This document shows positions 12,718-21,602 of a stretch of DNA of 21,602 nucleotides, piece by piece. Within the stretch, counting starts at the first letter, position 1; each line of letters starts with the position of its first letter. The stretch comes from Folioceros fuciformis (taxonomy: Eukaryota; Anthocerotophyta; Anthocerotopsida; Anthocerotales), in NCBI GenBank assembly GCA_049999805.1, contig JBNGIO010001585.1, forward strand, positions 1 through 21,602, read 5' to 3'. A model generated the notes under the pieces. The model was not told the origin of the DNA, made no database searches, and saw only the letters and a list, made by a program, of their open reading frames with translations. The position numbers and the translations under genes are program-made.

Positions 12718-15700
12718 ATTACCCTATATACCACCACCATCAGCAGAAGAACCCAAGCTTGGAAGAACCCACCGGCAAGGCCAATGTGATGAAAAGAAGG
12801 TGCTTGTTGGAGGCTACACTTTGCTGTAGGTGAACAATGGTAGGTTTGTTGAGCTGAGTATTGAACTTTGACCAATAATCGAAAACTGTAGAAGATGAAA
12901 GAGATGTACTTAAACCATGCAATGAATTTTGGGATGTGCTGGACATATACAGCGAACAATTTATTAGTGCAGTATTCCTACATAAACCCCTCGCAATATC
13001 CAAGGATCATGAAATCTTTTCAGAAGGGAAAGACGACCAATGATTTGAAGTTGTACCTGAACGTAGAACCCTCCCGTGAGCATCATGACAAGTAAGGTAA
13101 GGGAGGCCACTATTGATGACTTCTTCATGTCCATGACACACGCGCCTATGAACTCTCCAATGCCCTGACAAGAACCACATCTATCAGCAAGCGGGGAGAA
13201 TAACAATAGTAATGGAATCCCGTGTGTGCGGTACGGGGTGTTTCAAATGGGCTGTTCTAACCTGGCCAGTAGCATTGATAAGGTAGATGGTGAGAATGGT
13301 CAGAAAGAAGGGACCCGGTGTGCCGTGAAGGCCCACCATGAAATATACGACGCAAATAAAAATGGTTGGGTACACCAACTGAGAAAAGAAGTCACATAGT
13401 GTGCTGCTCACGTAATAAGCACTGAGCCTGTACATGTCAGCTGCCCTCTCCTTCACGAGGTACGCTCGCTCTAGTGGAAACGTAGAAACTGTGATGAATA
13501 TTGCAAAGGATGACCAGTAAATGACCATATAGAACATGAGCCCCACCTGCATGGGTCCGTGGGATCGTGAGTTAGCACGTTCAGAGGGCAAGCATCAGAT
13601 AAGCGTTCAGCACTATGTTAAGCGTACCTCATCCTGGATGTGCTCTGGCGTGTCCAATTTAGATTTCCACCACAGGAGACCTAAGAGGATTGCCGTTCCC
13701 ACAGTCTGAGCCAGGCGGAGAACCGTAAAGTAGTCTGTATACCTCTCCTTGAAGGTGCGGTTTCCAAGGATGAGAAACTGCTCCCACCATGAAGACGTCC
13801 ACTGTCTCTTCTCGCAAATTCCAGCCGTTTCATCTTCAGAAATTTGTGGCAGACTCTGCAACTTGGTCCTTTCCCTCGGCTCAAGCTCTGTTATGTACAT
13901 GGTCCTTAGGTACTGGGCATAGCATCGCATAGCATTGTTCAGCAAAAACTGTGTGTCAATCTCATCTGAAGTCGGTAACGGAAGGCTTTGTAGGTAGTAG
14001 CTGATGATACCTTCAGAATCTTGGGCTGCATATCTTCGTCCTCTTGCTTATGTATGGATTGAAATTTTCCTTCCGGTTTCCCATTGAAAATTTCAATGCC
14101 TGGGTGCAGTGCAGGCTGTTCACCATCCTTCACCACTGTGGTCTTGGTGCTTAATTCTTCCGGGACTGAGATGTCGTGCCTTATGCCGGTTGCCAGATCC
14201 AACAAAAAATCCGCTGGATTCATGGCAAGCTCTGGTACAAATCCCACAGAAGCAAAATACTTCGTGGCCTCCTTTGCTTCTCCGGAATAGAGATTGTGCC
14301 CTTCTGACAGAAGAATGAGCTTATCGAACAAGTGGAACATCCTGCTGGATGGCTGATGGATGGTGGTCACTATGCTTCTCCCGGCCTGCAGGTGGAGACT
14401 GTAATGCCTGCACTGTACAGATTGATGGTGCTTCTCTTAAAGACCATACTGAGTCTAACGTACCTGTGCAGTTTTCTGGAGCACTTGGAGGATTCTGAGT
14501 GCAGTGGTAGAATCCAAGCCTGAAGTAGGCTCGTCCAAGAACAACAAGGACGGGTCCACCAATATCTCGAAACCGATGCTTGTGCGCTTCCTCTCACCTC
14601 CTGACACTCCACGTCTCCATGGGCCACCCACTATTGTGTTCTGACACCTGGTTTTAGCAAGAGTTCGGTAGTGCTCAGGCATCAAATGACAGCCCCTTAT
14701 CCACCACCATCCTGTAGTTACTTACCTCTCAAGTCCGAGTTCTCTCAGAACAGTCTCAGCCCGTTGAATTTTTTGCTTTTTAGACATACTGGCCGGCAAT
14801 CTCAGCAGTGCTGCGAACACGAGAGTTTCCTTGACTGTCAAATGTGGAAATAGAACATCATCCTGTGTCACAAATCCAATCCTGCAAGATGAACGTTCAA
14901 GTAAGCAAAGTCAGGAGCCAAGTCTTGGAATTCGGAGTACCAGCAATTTTCCTACGCGCGCAAAAGAAAAAACCAAAGCAGTGTTGTGTTGAACCTTCTC
15001 TTGAGAGCTGTCGAGTATGGCACGTTATTGTATGTCACACTGCCAGTAACAGCATCGGTGGTCAAGCGGCCACCCAGGATGTTGAGCATGGTGGTCTTGC
15101 CACTGCCCGACGGGCCCATCATAGCGAGAATCTCTCCAGGGGCTACGGAACCAGTGATGCCGTTCAGAAGATGTTTCCTGGCCAGGCTGCTCCCAACTTT
15201 GGACATCGCTTTCCTGGCATTCCATGATCTTGTACCAGGCGGACTCCTGGGTTGCACACTGTACTCTACGTTCTCGAACTGCAATGAATTCAGAAGCTGT
15301 CAGGAGAGCCGAGATCTACAGAACTTACACGACCACCCTCACGATGCAGATAATCTTTTGTAACATCTGGAACCTTGAGGAAAATCGGAAGAGGTGGATT
15401 GCTGGGGGGATCCATCTCTTCCCCTGGCTGACTGTCCAAAGGCTCGATGGGGATGGCCACATCTTGTCCTCGCCCGCCATGAGCCATGTCTGACTCCAGC
15501 TTCTCTCGGACTGCAACAAATTTAAAGCCTCCGTGAAACTGCAAACATCTTCAGAAAGACGATGGTGATTAAGTCTTGTCACCTGATCTGCTATGGGAGA
15601 ATGAAGTTGCCGACTCCGGCACTTGAGCAGAGAATGACAGGGCAAAGGCAGAACGCATGCCTGTCTCCTCCTCGACTATGCCTTCCTCCGATTTACCAGC

Positions 15701-15835
15701 GCCGTCATCTACGAAGAGAGGATTGGGAACATTCCTAACCAATATGTTGTCCTCCGAGCTCCGGAAACTAGTGTACTTCCTCCCAATAACTGCGTGTCCT
15801 CTGGTATCTTGTCGATGATCCTTGCTTGTTGCCAT
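12678..15835 (-). CDS. ABCG: ABCG half-transporter, ABCG22-like (10 exons, 787 aa)
   Basis: This ATP-driven membrane exporter of the white-brown complex class must dimerise to work; its substrate is unknown. Exons in transcript order: 15583-15835, 15374-15510, 14995-15278, 14726-14881, 14464-14647, 14011-14385, 13628-13948, 13262-13546, 13057-13164, 12678-12938. The nucleotide-binding domain comes first: Walker [10 protein letters not shown] (185-193), Q-loop GFVTQDD (227-233), signature VSGGERKR (291-298), Walker B LLFLDEP (311-317) and switch His in TTIHQPS (348). Hydrophobic segments follow at about 538-557, 571-592, 628-645, 648-665, 681-700 and 756-779, fitting the six-helix ABCG domain. 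The DISVPEEL segment after the NBD recalls plant ABCG21/22 proteins. The start is the first in-frame ATG; residues 1-120 are poorly conserved. Intron 6 (62 bp, 13949-14010) is the least certain junction. A donor in the upstream GATGGTGAAC would be the alternative. Confidence 0.94.
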
Positions 15836-16325
15836 GACAAATCTGTCAAGATAATACGGGTGGCTTGTTCGTTCGTCTGGTGACGGAGAGCGGTCGACGC
15901 ATGGAAAGACTGATTCACTGGTGGGACATGATCATGTCCAGCTGAATCCAACCCGATTTACGCCAGGCTTGGAGCCTGTTCACGAGCTACAACCTGCATC
16001 AATTGACTTGAAGAAGGCTGCACGCAGATTCTTGGCCGGTGCCTGTGTGTGCGTGTTCGCCATACATCCCTGCGTGAATTGTACAGCATGTTACAATTGC
16101 AGGATTGGAACATGCAGACCAAGATCAAAGCAATACGGTGCATCACATTTGTAACGTAAACACAGGCGAACGCGCAAGTGATACCTTAAGATATGATACA
16201 ACGACCTGCGTCGCAAGAAACCTTCCGGGATGAGAGCTACGCAAATTTCAAGCAATGTATGATACTAAAATGGTACAGGAGTCCCACACCGCAGAACCTT
16301 GTTAAGGACTAGTTTGTAGACCATT
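15836..16325 (-). promoter_or_regulatory. ABCG upstream region
   Basis: This is probably the 5' UTR and promoter of the ABCG gene. A small inverted repeat, aattgta and tacaatt with an 8-bp loop, sits at 16077-16098. No TATA box or transcription start can be assigned. Confidence 0.35.
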
Positions 16326-17276
16326 GATCCCGACGAGTGTTTACTTGAATCCACCATTGTCACGACCGAGAGGAGGGAATCTTGGAGGTACGCAAACTCG
16401 ACGGTCTTCACTCCGTACTAGGCCCGAGATGGACATGGTGTCATCGATGTCGTGGAGAAGCGCAATTACGAGGATGCATCATATTCATGTCCAGTGGACC
16501 ATTGCAAAGCGAGGACGAGGGACGAGCTGATCGAGAGCTGCAGTTAAAGGGAGCATGAAGAATGGCCAACTCCAGCGCACGTCTCCGAGCTGTACCGGCC
16601 ACATTTCATGCAGCTGTTGTAGGTAGCGGGCCTCAAGAAGGTGGTGCAGAGCACAAGGGGCATGATCATTGTCGCCGTATTGAACGTGCTGGACAGAGTG
16701 TCGTTGTTGTAACTCGTGATGGGAGGGGGGAGGCAGGTGGATGTCACCGTAGTCAAGGAATTGGTGTGTTGTGAGCTCTGACTGTCATCCCACACCTACA
16801 CATGCGCACTCAGCACCTCATTGCAAGTTTGTGCTGGAGGACGTCTGATCCGTGCTCAGTGTTGCTATCCTTGACCACCGCGGCAGCGTCAATCTCAGCA
16901 CCTGATTCTGTACGTAAGTGTGGAGAGATTGTGGAATTCGCCCTACGAATGCGCACCAGGAATGTGATGGTGCTTCTTGATTCTGATCGCTCTGTAGCCA
17001 CCAGACGCGTGGTTTACCGACCGGTCTCGTTTTCGCGGGATTTGACGGGCATGGATGGCGTCTTGCTCCACTATCTATCTATGCGCCTTGTTGTTTATTA
17101 TACACGTCTACTGATTAAGGGCTGAAATATCGCTTGTCAGGGAAAGAAGCATCGCAAGCGCTGCTTCAGTCCACGGAGCCTGGTTTGGCTGCTGGATACT
17201 TCCAACTCCGACCTTGAAGCAAGTCATTCATTATGCAGTTCTAATAACTTGAGAATTCCACGGGAAATCAGCTCGA
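16326..17276. other. Spacer without a supported gene
   Basis: No gene could be supported. A plus-strand frame from 16326 to about 16780 shows protein-like stretches (for example YEDASYSCPVDHCKARTRDE and EWPTPAHVSELYRPHF), but stops interrupt it at 16419 and 16545 and later. A 107-codon plus-strand frame at 16802-17125 matches no family I know. Confidence 0.4.
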
Positions 17277-17293
17277 GGGTTTAGGGTTTAGGG
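17277..17293. repeat. Telomere-like motif (TTTAGGG)2
   Basis: GGGTTTAGGGTTTAGGG is the plant-type telomere repeat in just over two copies. It is far too short for a telomere. Such motifs occur as telo-boxes in plant promoters or as interstitial relics. Confidence 0.85.
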
Positions 17294-17458
17294 CTATATC
17301 AATTGCGATGTGTTCTATGGATTCCGTTTATGGACGGGTTTTACTACTTCGTGAATGGAAGATGAGGTTATTAACCATCGTCGAGTTCCAAACTATGTAC
17401 AACATAGGTAGCGTTCCTTGGTATGGCATCCTCGGAGTTTCCAGAAAAGGGCGGGGAG

Positions 17459-17470
17459 CCCTAACCCTAA
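17459..17470. repeat. Telomere-like motif (CCCTAA)2
   Basis: ccctaaccctaa, in the opposite orientation to the motif at 17277 and one base shorter per unit. Confidence 0.8.
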
Positions 17471-17792
17471 TGCCGCGTCTCGTATAAAGGTAGGTGTTCC
17501 TGACGTAGGAAGCAAGACTGGGAGCGTTGTCGTGAGGTGCGCGTTTACAGGTCATCGTGGCCCATGTTGGGAGGTAGGGTGGCTATGCCGGAAGGGCTTC
17601 CCGCTGGTGTTCCGTGATCCTGCTTGGTTGGTAACCACGTTTGACGGTGATGGATGGGACTGTGGCGCTCCACTTTTCTCTCTGGGCGCCTCAGTTCGAT
17701 GTCACTGCTGTGAGCTTCACAGCGGATGAGGCATCGCAGTTGCCCGTGTGCTAAGGCATGTCGCTTGTTGGCAGATGGATGACGGTGGCCTG

Positions 17793-17807
17793 TAACCCTA
17801 ACCCTAG
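17793..17807. repeat. Telomere-like motif taaccctaaccctag
   Basis: Another double CCCTAA motif, the third telomere-like site within about 530 bp. Confidence 0.8.
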
Positions 17808-18551
17808 TCCGGGAGATGCGTGGTGAGGCCTTGCCCGCCTGCTGTGACAGTAGGCGACGGACCTGGAATTGGGCGGTAGCAAGAAGAGTCGTGCTGGTAT
17901 GTGTGATGTGAGGCCGTTCTCTTTTTACAGTTGAATCTTGCCTGTGGTATCTAGTGACCACGAGCTGATTGCTGTGACTGGCCACCTCGTAAACAGGCGC
18001 AGAGCATGTGGCGGCTGCGACGCAGACTGGGTCGTTTGCCCTTTTTGTTACTTTCTGTGCTGCTAACACGTCCTCTGATGGGGTCAGTCAGCGTGATTTC
18101 GTGTCGAGTGGTTTTGTTTCCTGGTGTGGCCAATGATGATACCTAACCGAGCGTTAGTTGTGGTGGTGTACGAGACTTTGCGTTTGCAAAGAGAACCTTC
18201 TCGGTTTGCTACCACATTTCTGTGACGCATTCCTCTGTTGAGGCCTTCAGGAGACAGTAGTATTATTGAGGTAGGTATGTGTGTGCTCCTTTATAGTTGA
18301 GTTGAGTGTCGTGCCGAGAAAGGGATGACACACTGTCGCCCCAGTCCTAAAGCTGTCTAGACAGCTGGTGTGGACTCGACGATATTCGTACTGTCTGATT
18401 CTAAACGCCAGTGCGCGGTAGGTATTTGGGATTAAGGTTTAATTGGTTGTGTGATAGAGCCAGTGAGTAGTAGTGGTATCCATCCATTGTTGTGAGATAG
18501 CGTTTTGGGTAGTGGTAGCAAGGTGGTGTCCGTCTTGTGGTCGGTGATGAT

Positions 18552-18656
18552 AAACCTAAGGCTTGTTTCTCATAACATTCGCAGTTGCCGACCGAGAGTT
18601 TTCGCCCCGCCAGGCTTGAGAACTGATGCGGTCAAAACTTCCTTGGATATCTGAGA
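18552..18656. repeat. 105-bp direct repeat, copy 1
   Basis: It starts aaacctaaggcttgtttctc and ends atatctgaga. It matches the copy at 18784-18888 at all but three positions by my reading (one in ccccgcc, two in ggtcaaaac). Confidence 0.9.
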
Positions 18657-18783
18657 CCAATATCAAACACGAAAGTCAGTTGTAGGTGTGCCTTGTAGCA
18701 AAGACACACGGGGAACGGGTGGTAGCATTGCCCATTAGGATAGGACACGGGTATTGGGATGTGGTCTAGTCTTCGATGATGAC

Positions 18784-18888
18784 AAACCTAAGGCTTGTTT
18801 CTCATAACATTCGCAGTTGCCGACCGAGAGTTTTCGCCCTGCCAGGCTTGAGAACTGATGCGGCCACAACTTCCTTGGATATCTGAGA
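18784..18888. repeat. 105-bp direct repeat, copy 2
   Basis: This second copy lies 232 bp downstream in the same orientation. Both copies are preceded by gatgat and a short degenerate G/T-rich stretch, so the true unit may be a diverged repeat of about 232 bp. No coding frame or tRNA-like fold was recognised. Confidence 0.9.
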
Positions 18889-19672
18889 AGACGTGAAAGT
18901 AGTAGATGTAGGTAAGTAGGTTGTCTGTCTTTTGTAGGACATGTATTGTAGTGGCAGTAGTGTCTGTGGGTGGAAGAAGCCGTGGTGCGGGCAGCGTGGA
19001 GACGGGAAGGGGAAGTGATGCTAGCAGCTTTCCGAAACGCATGGTAACATGCTTGAGGAAAGAACGATTATTACGATTTGCACGTCAGTCTGATCCCCAT
19101 CCTGCTTCCACCCACGTTGCTACCACCGGTGGTGCTCCTGTGTGGAGTACACTTTGCACTCCATCCCCAGGTAATGGAACGTGATCCAGCAGTGGGAGTG
19201 GGTCTGTGTGGTGAGTGGCGCGGAGGTAGATGGTGACAATTGTTGTTTGACGTCAAAGCACACAAACCAAACCAATCCCCCACGGAACGACCTCCTCTGC
19301 TGCCCACATGCATCTCCATGATTAAGAGTTTCTGTGCATCCATAAAAGGAAAGACGAAGATACTATAGAGTAGGCAACGACCGACGACGTCGGGTACAGA
19401 GAGTGCTAGTGTGACGGGCGCGGCGCCATTGAAGGGCGGGCGTGGTGCTATGAATGTGGGAAGAATCGACGATGATGGTACAAGTGAAGCACGAGTGTGG
19501 GTTGTTAATTGAAGATGCGAAGTAATCAAGTTAGGCAGAAGTGAGTGAAAGCAAAAGCGTGTGTGAGGCTTGAAGATGTCCGTTGAGCGAGACCGTTGTT
19601 GGTGAGGGGCCCCCAGCGAGGCGCACGCGCAAGGCGCTGAGTTGGACAATATCTGGGCGCGGCGGATCCGAG
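18889..19672. other. Spacer without a supported gene
   Basis: No gene was recognised. A TATA-like cataaaagg occurs near 19340 on the plus strand. The 280-codon minus-strand frame over 19071-19913 owes its length to simple Pro/Ser repeats and is not supported as a gene. Confidence 0.45.
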
Positions 19673-19694
19673 GGCAGGCAGGCAGGCAGGCAGG
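19673..19694. repeat. (GGCA)n microsatellite
   Basis: About five and a half perfect ggca units in a row. Confidence 0.95.
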
Positions 19695-19799
19695 CGTCTT
19701 TTTCCATGGACATGGACAGTGACGGAGCAGGGGCGGGGGTAGGCGACGGGGTCCACCACTGTTGTACTGGTTGCTGGCTGTGGCTGTGTGGGTGTGGCC

Positions 19800-19800
<1 letters not shown>

Positions 19801-19845
<45 letters not shown>

Positions 19846-19864
19846 CTCCGGCTCCGGCTCCGGC
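19801..19864. repeat. (GGGCTC)7 hexanucleotide repeat with degenerate tail
   Basis: Seven perfect gggctc units occupy 19801-19842, followed by ggcctc/cggctc variants to 19864. In forward translation it gives alternating Gly-Ser and on the reverse strand Glu-Pro or Ala-Arg, which creates long spurious reading frames here. Confidence 0.95.
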
Positions 19865-20895
19865 TTGCGCGCACATTGAGTCGCGCATTGAGGCCCGGCA
19901 GGGTAGAGTTCACTGGATGCCCAGCCTAGCCTACAGTCGCATTGCATCAGCCTGCATACATACAGTATGTGCAGAGTGGTTGCAGTGTGCAGCAGCGCTG
20001 CAGAGCATTGCAGAGAAGGGCAGGCGAGCATAATGCGCTCTGTGACTTTTGCATAATGCCGAGCCAGGGGCATGAGAGTCTGGCAGCAGAGCAGAGTCAT
20101 CCCGTCCCGCTCACGACCCCACTTCGTACCCCAGCCGCGCCAAGCCCAGTCCAGGCCAGGTCAGGCGCAGTCCCAGCTTGCAGAGGCGAGCGAGGAAGTA
20201 AGGCGGGAAAGAGGCGCGAAAAAGAGAAGGAAAAGGGCCAAAGGTCTAGATGGTCGAGTTGGCGGGGCCACTTGTACTGGCCACCCGCGCGACATGTGGC
20301 TGTGAGTTCGCTGACTAGCTGGCAGAGGTGGGCCCCACCTGAACTGGTCGCAACGTTTCTTTGGCGTTACGTTTGCAGGCGGGGCAGATCATGGCATAAT
20401 AACATAGCATAGGAAGGCAGGCAGGCCCTGGTTCCGAGGCCGCATCGCGGGAATAGCATCCGGTTTGGTTTGCGGTGGCCTAGACAAGAATAGTGTAGAG
20501 AAGTGTTGTGTAGTGTAGGGTAGCGTAGTGCAGTGTACTGCAAGGTATCCAAATGCATATCGGGGCCCGGATTGGGCCGCGGCCCCGACATGGACTGGCC
20601 GGGTTTGCGGGGGGAGGCGGAAGAGGTGTGGGCTATGGTGGGAAGGGAGGAGCAATGAGTGCACGGCAGCAGGGCAGAAATTGGCAGACTCGCGTCGCTC
20701 GCTGCTGGCATGCTTGGCTGGGCTTGGCTTGGCTGGGCTTCGCCTCGCCTTTGCCCTGGCCTGCTTTGCTTGCAGAGTGCATTGCACTGCACTGCACGTT
20801 CTAGAGCATCTAGACTTGGAGATCTGGCCAGTAATCTAGTGCGGATAATGTGGGTGGAATAATAAAGGGCCCAGCTGGGGGCGGGGGTGGCAAGG

Positions 20896-20910
20896 CAGGT
20901 CAGGTCAGGT
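20896..20910. repeat. (CAGGT)3 repeat
   Basis: Three perfect caggt units, followed by further caggc-like variants. Confidence 0.9.
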
Positions 20911-21347
20911 CAGGCCAAGCCAGGCATCTCGGGGCCGGGCTTGGGGGTGGCCTGGCCAGACTTGCTTTTGCTTGCTTGCGGTAACGTGCCTTTTCCGGAT
21001 CCCGAGTGTAGGTAGATAGATGTGAAGGCATACGTATGGGCAAGGTACATTGATGGCGCTCAGCAGCTGGTGCCGGTGCTGGTGCTATGGCCTGGCCGGG
21101 CCCCGGAGAAAAAGCGAAGGTGCGCATGCGGGTAGGGTAGTCCATCCAACCTGGGCGGGGCCTCCGCCTTGCCCTCCCCGTCTCCTCCTCCCTCGGCCCA
21201 TGCTCGGCCACAGGATTCCGTTTCCGTCGTCGGCCACGGCGCCACAAACAAGGTGCCAAGAGGCCAAAGGGCGGGCCGCGTGAAATGGGGGAAAGAATGG
21301 AAAGAATCGAGATCTTCGAATCTGGCTGCAGCTGGAGCTGGGCCTGC

Positions 21348-21371
21348 TGCGCCTGCGCCTGCGCCTGCGCC
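21348..21371. repeat. (TGCGCC)4 repeat
   Basis: Four perfect tgcgcc units. It is similar in unit length to the 19801 hexanucleotide repeat but different in sequence. Confidence 0.95.
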
Positions 21372-21602
21372 TCTCTCTGCGATGCGGCCAGGGCCAGGAG
21401 GAGGGCGTAGGCGACACGTCGGGGCTTGGGGAGGGCGCGCGCATGCACACACCACACCTCACCACTCCACACCACAGGCCAACAGTGCCGCACACGAAAG
21501 TGGGCAAGACAGGGGCGAGCGGGTCGCGGGAGTGCCAAAGTGGATCCCGCAAAGCAACAGGCTACAGCGCAGAGGACTCTTTCCGGCCTCGCCGCTCTGC
21601 TG

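Larger units (their letters stand above)
17294..18551. other. G/T-rich spacer
   Basis: The plus strand is rich in ggtggtg-type words. Apart from two telomere-like motifs no gene or RNA was recognised. The 174-codon minus-strand frame at 17545-18069 is Arg/Ser/His-rich and unlike known proteins. Confidence 0.45.
19865..21602. other. GC-rich low-complexity region at the right edge
   Basis: Composition changes to strongly GC-rich with many slipped short motifs: gtagtgta-like words near 20490-20535, ggcttggctgg words near 20725-20750, and gcattgcactgcactgcacg near 20778-20797. An AATAAA lies at 20861-20866 on the plus strand. No conserved protein was recognised in any frame. It could be the CpG-rich upstream region of a gene beyond the right edge, or decayed repeat sequence. 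Confidence 0.5.

Noticed and set aside
16326-16780. Plus-strand frame with protein-like stretches, possibly a decayed gene
   Set aside because: It has about five stops in some 150 codons, close to chance, no recognised family motif, and no clear splice sites that would join the open parts.
16802-17125. 107-codon plus-strand open frame
   Set aside because: No family resemblance or conserved motif; the length is compatible with chance in this composition.
17277-17807. Chromosome end
   Set aside because: Only two or so telomere units occur at each site, in mixed orientation, with several kilobases of other sequence on both sides.
17545-18069. 174-codon minus-strand open frame
   Set aside because: Arg/His/Ser-rich with no known domain; it overlaps telomere-like motifs and G/T-rich spacer.
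18552-18888. CRISPR-like or transposon terminal repeats
   Set aside because: There are only two long direct copies and the genome is eukaryotic; no target-site duplication, inverted ends or transposase-like frame was seen.
19071-19913. 280-codon minus-strand open frame, the longest single frame in the window
   Set aside because: Its length comes from the hexanucleotide repeat (Ser-Pro runs) and low-stop GC-rich DNA; several overlapping frames on both strands are equally open there.
20900-21538. 212-codon minus-strand open frame and overlapping 131- and 155-codon frames
   Set aside because: All three frames are open together because of high GC; the products are low-complexity Ala/Pro/Arg/Gln with no conserved block.

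Overview
This is a nuclear DNA window from a green plant or close streptophyte relative. Four intron-rich genes are resolved; all four are conserved plant families. Introns are short (62-188 bp, with one of about 1 kb). The gene set (plant-type PTB, ABCG22-like half-transporter, plant-length NAPRT) and one (TTTAGGG)n motif point to Viridiplantae. The small, even introns suggest a compact non-seed genome such as a hornwort, lycophyte or streptophyte alga; species cannot be fixed from the sequence. No prokaryotic, viral or organellar signature was seen.

Layout: (1) 209-3358, minus, cytosolic-type lysyl-tRNA synthetase, 15 exons, 578 aa. (2) 3920-7083, plus, nicotinate phosphoribosyltransferase, 15 exons, 558 aa. 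These two are head to head, with 561 bp between start codons. (3) 7607-11307, minus, three-RRM polypyrimidine tract-binding protein, 10 exons, 535 aa, tail to tail with NAPRT. (4) 12678-15835, minus, ABCG-family half-transporter, 10 exons, 787 aa. Every exon junction was checked by hand for reading frame. All four models give an intact coding sequence divisible by three, and each length suits its family.

From 15836 to 21602 no gene could be supported. This part holds the ABCG upstream region, telomere-like motifs (17.28-17.81 kb), a 105-bp near-identical direct repeat (18.55-18.89 kb), and from about 19.6 kb a GC-rich tract of microsatellite-like repeats.

The genes do not form one pathway: translation, NAD salvage, RNA processing and membrane export. 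The observations most worth following are three GC-AG introns in the NAPRT gene; a tandem array downstream of the ABCG gene built from copies of its own last codons and stop; and a candidate frame-shifting 64-nt cassette exon in the only long intron of the PTB gene. I found no convincing undescribed multi-gene system.
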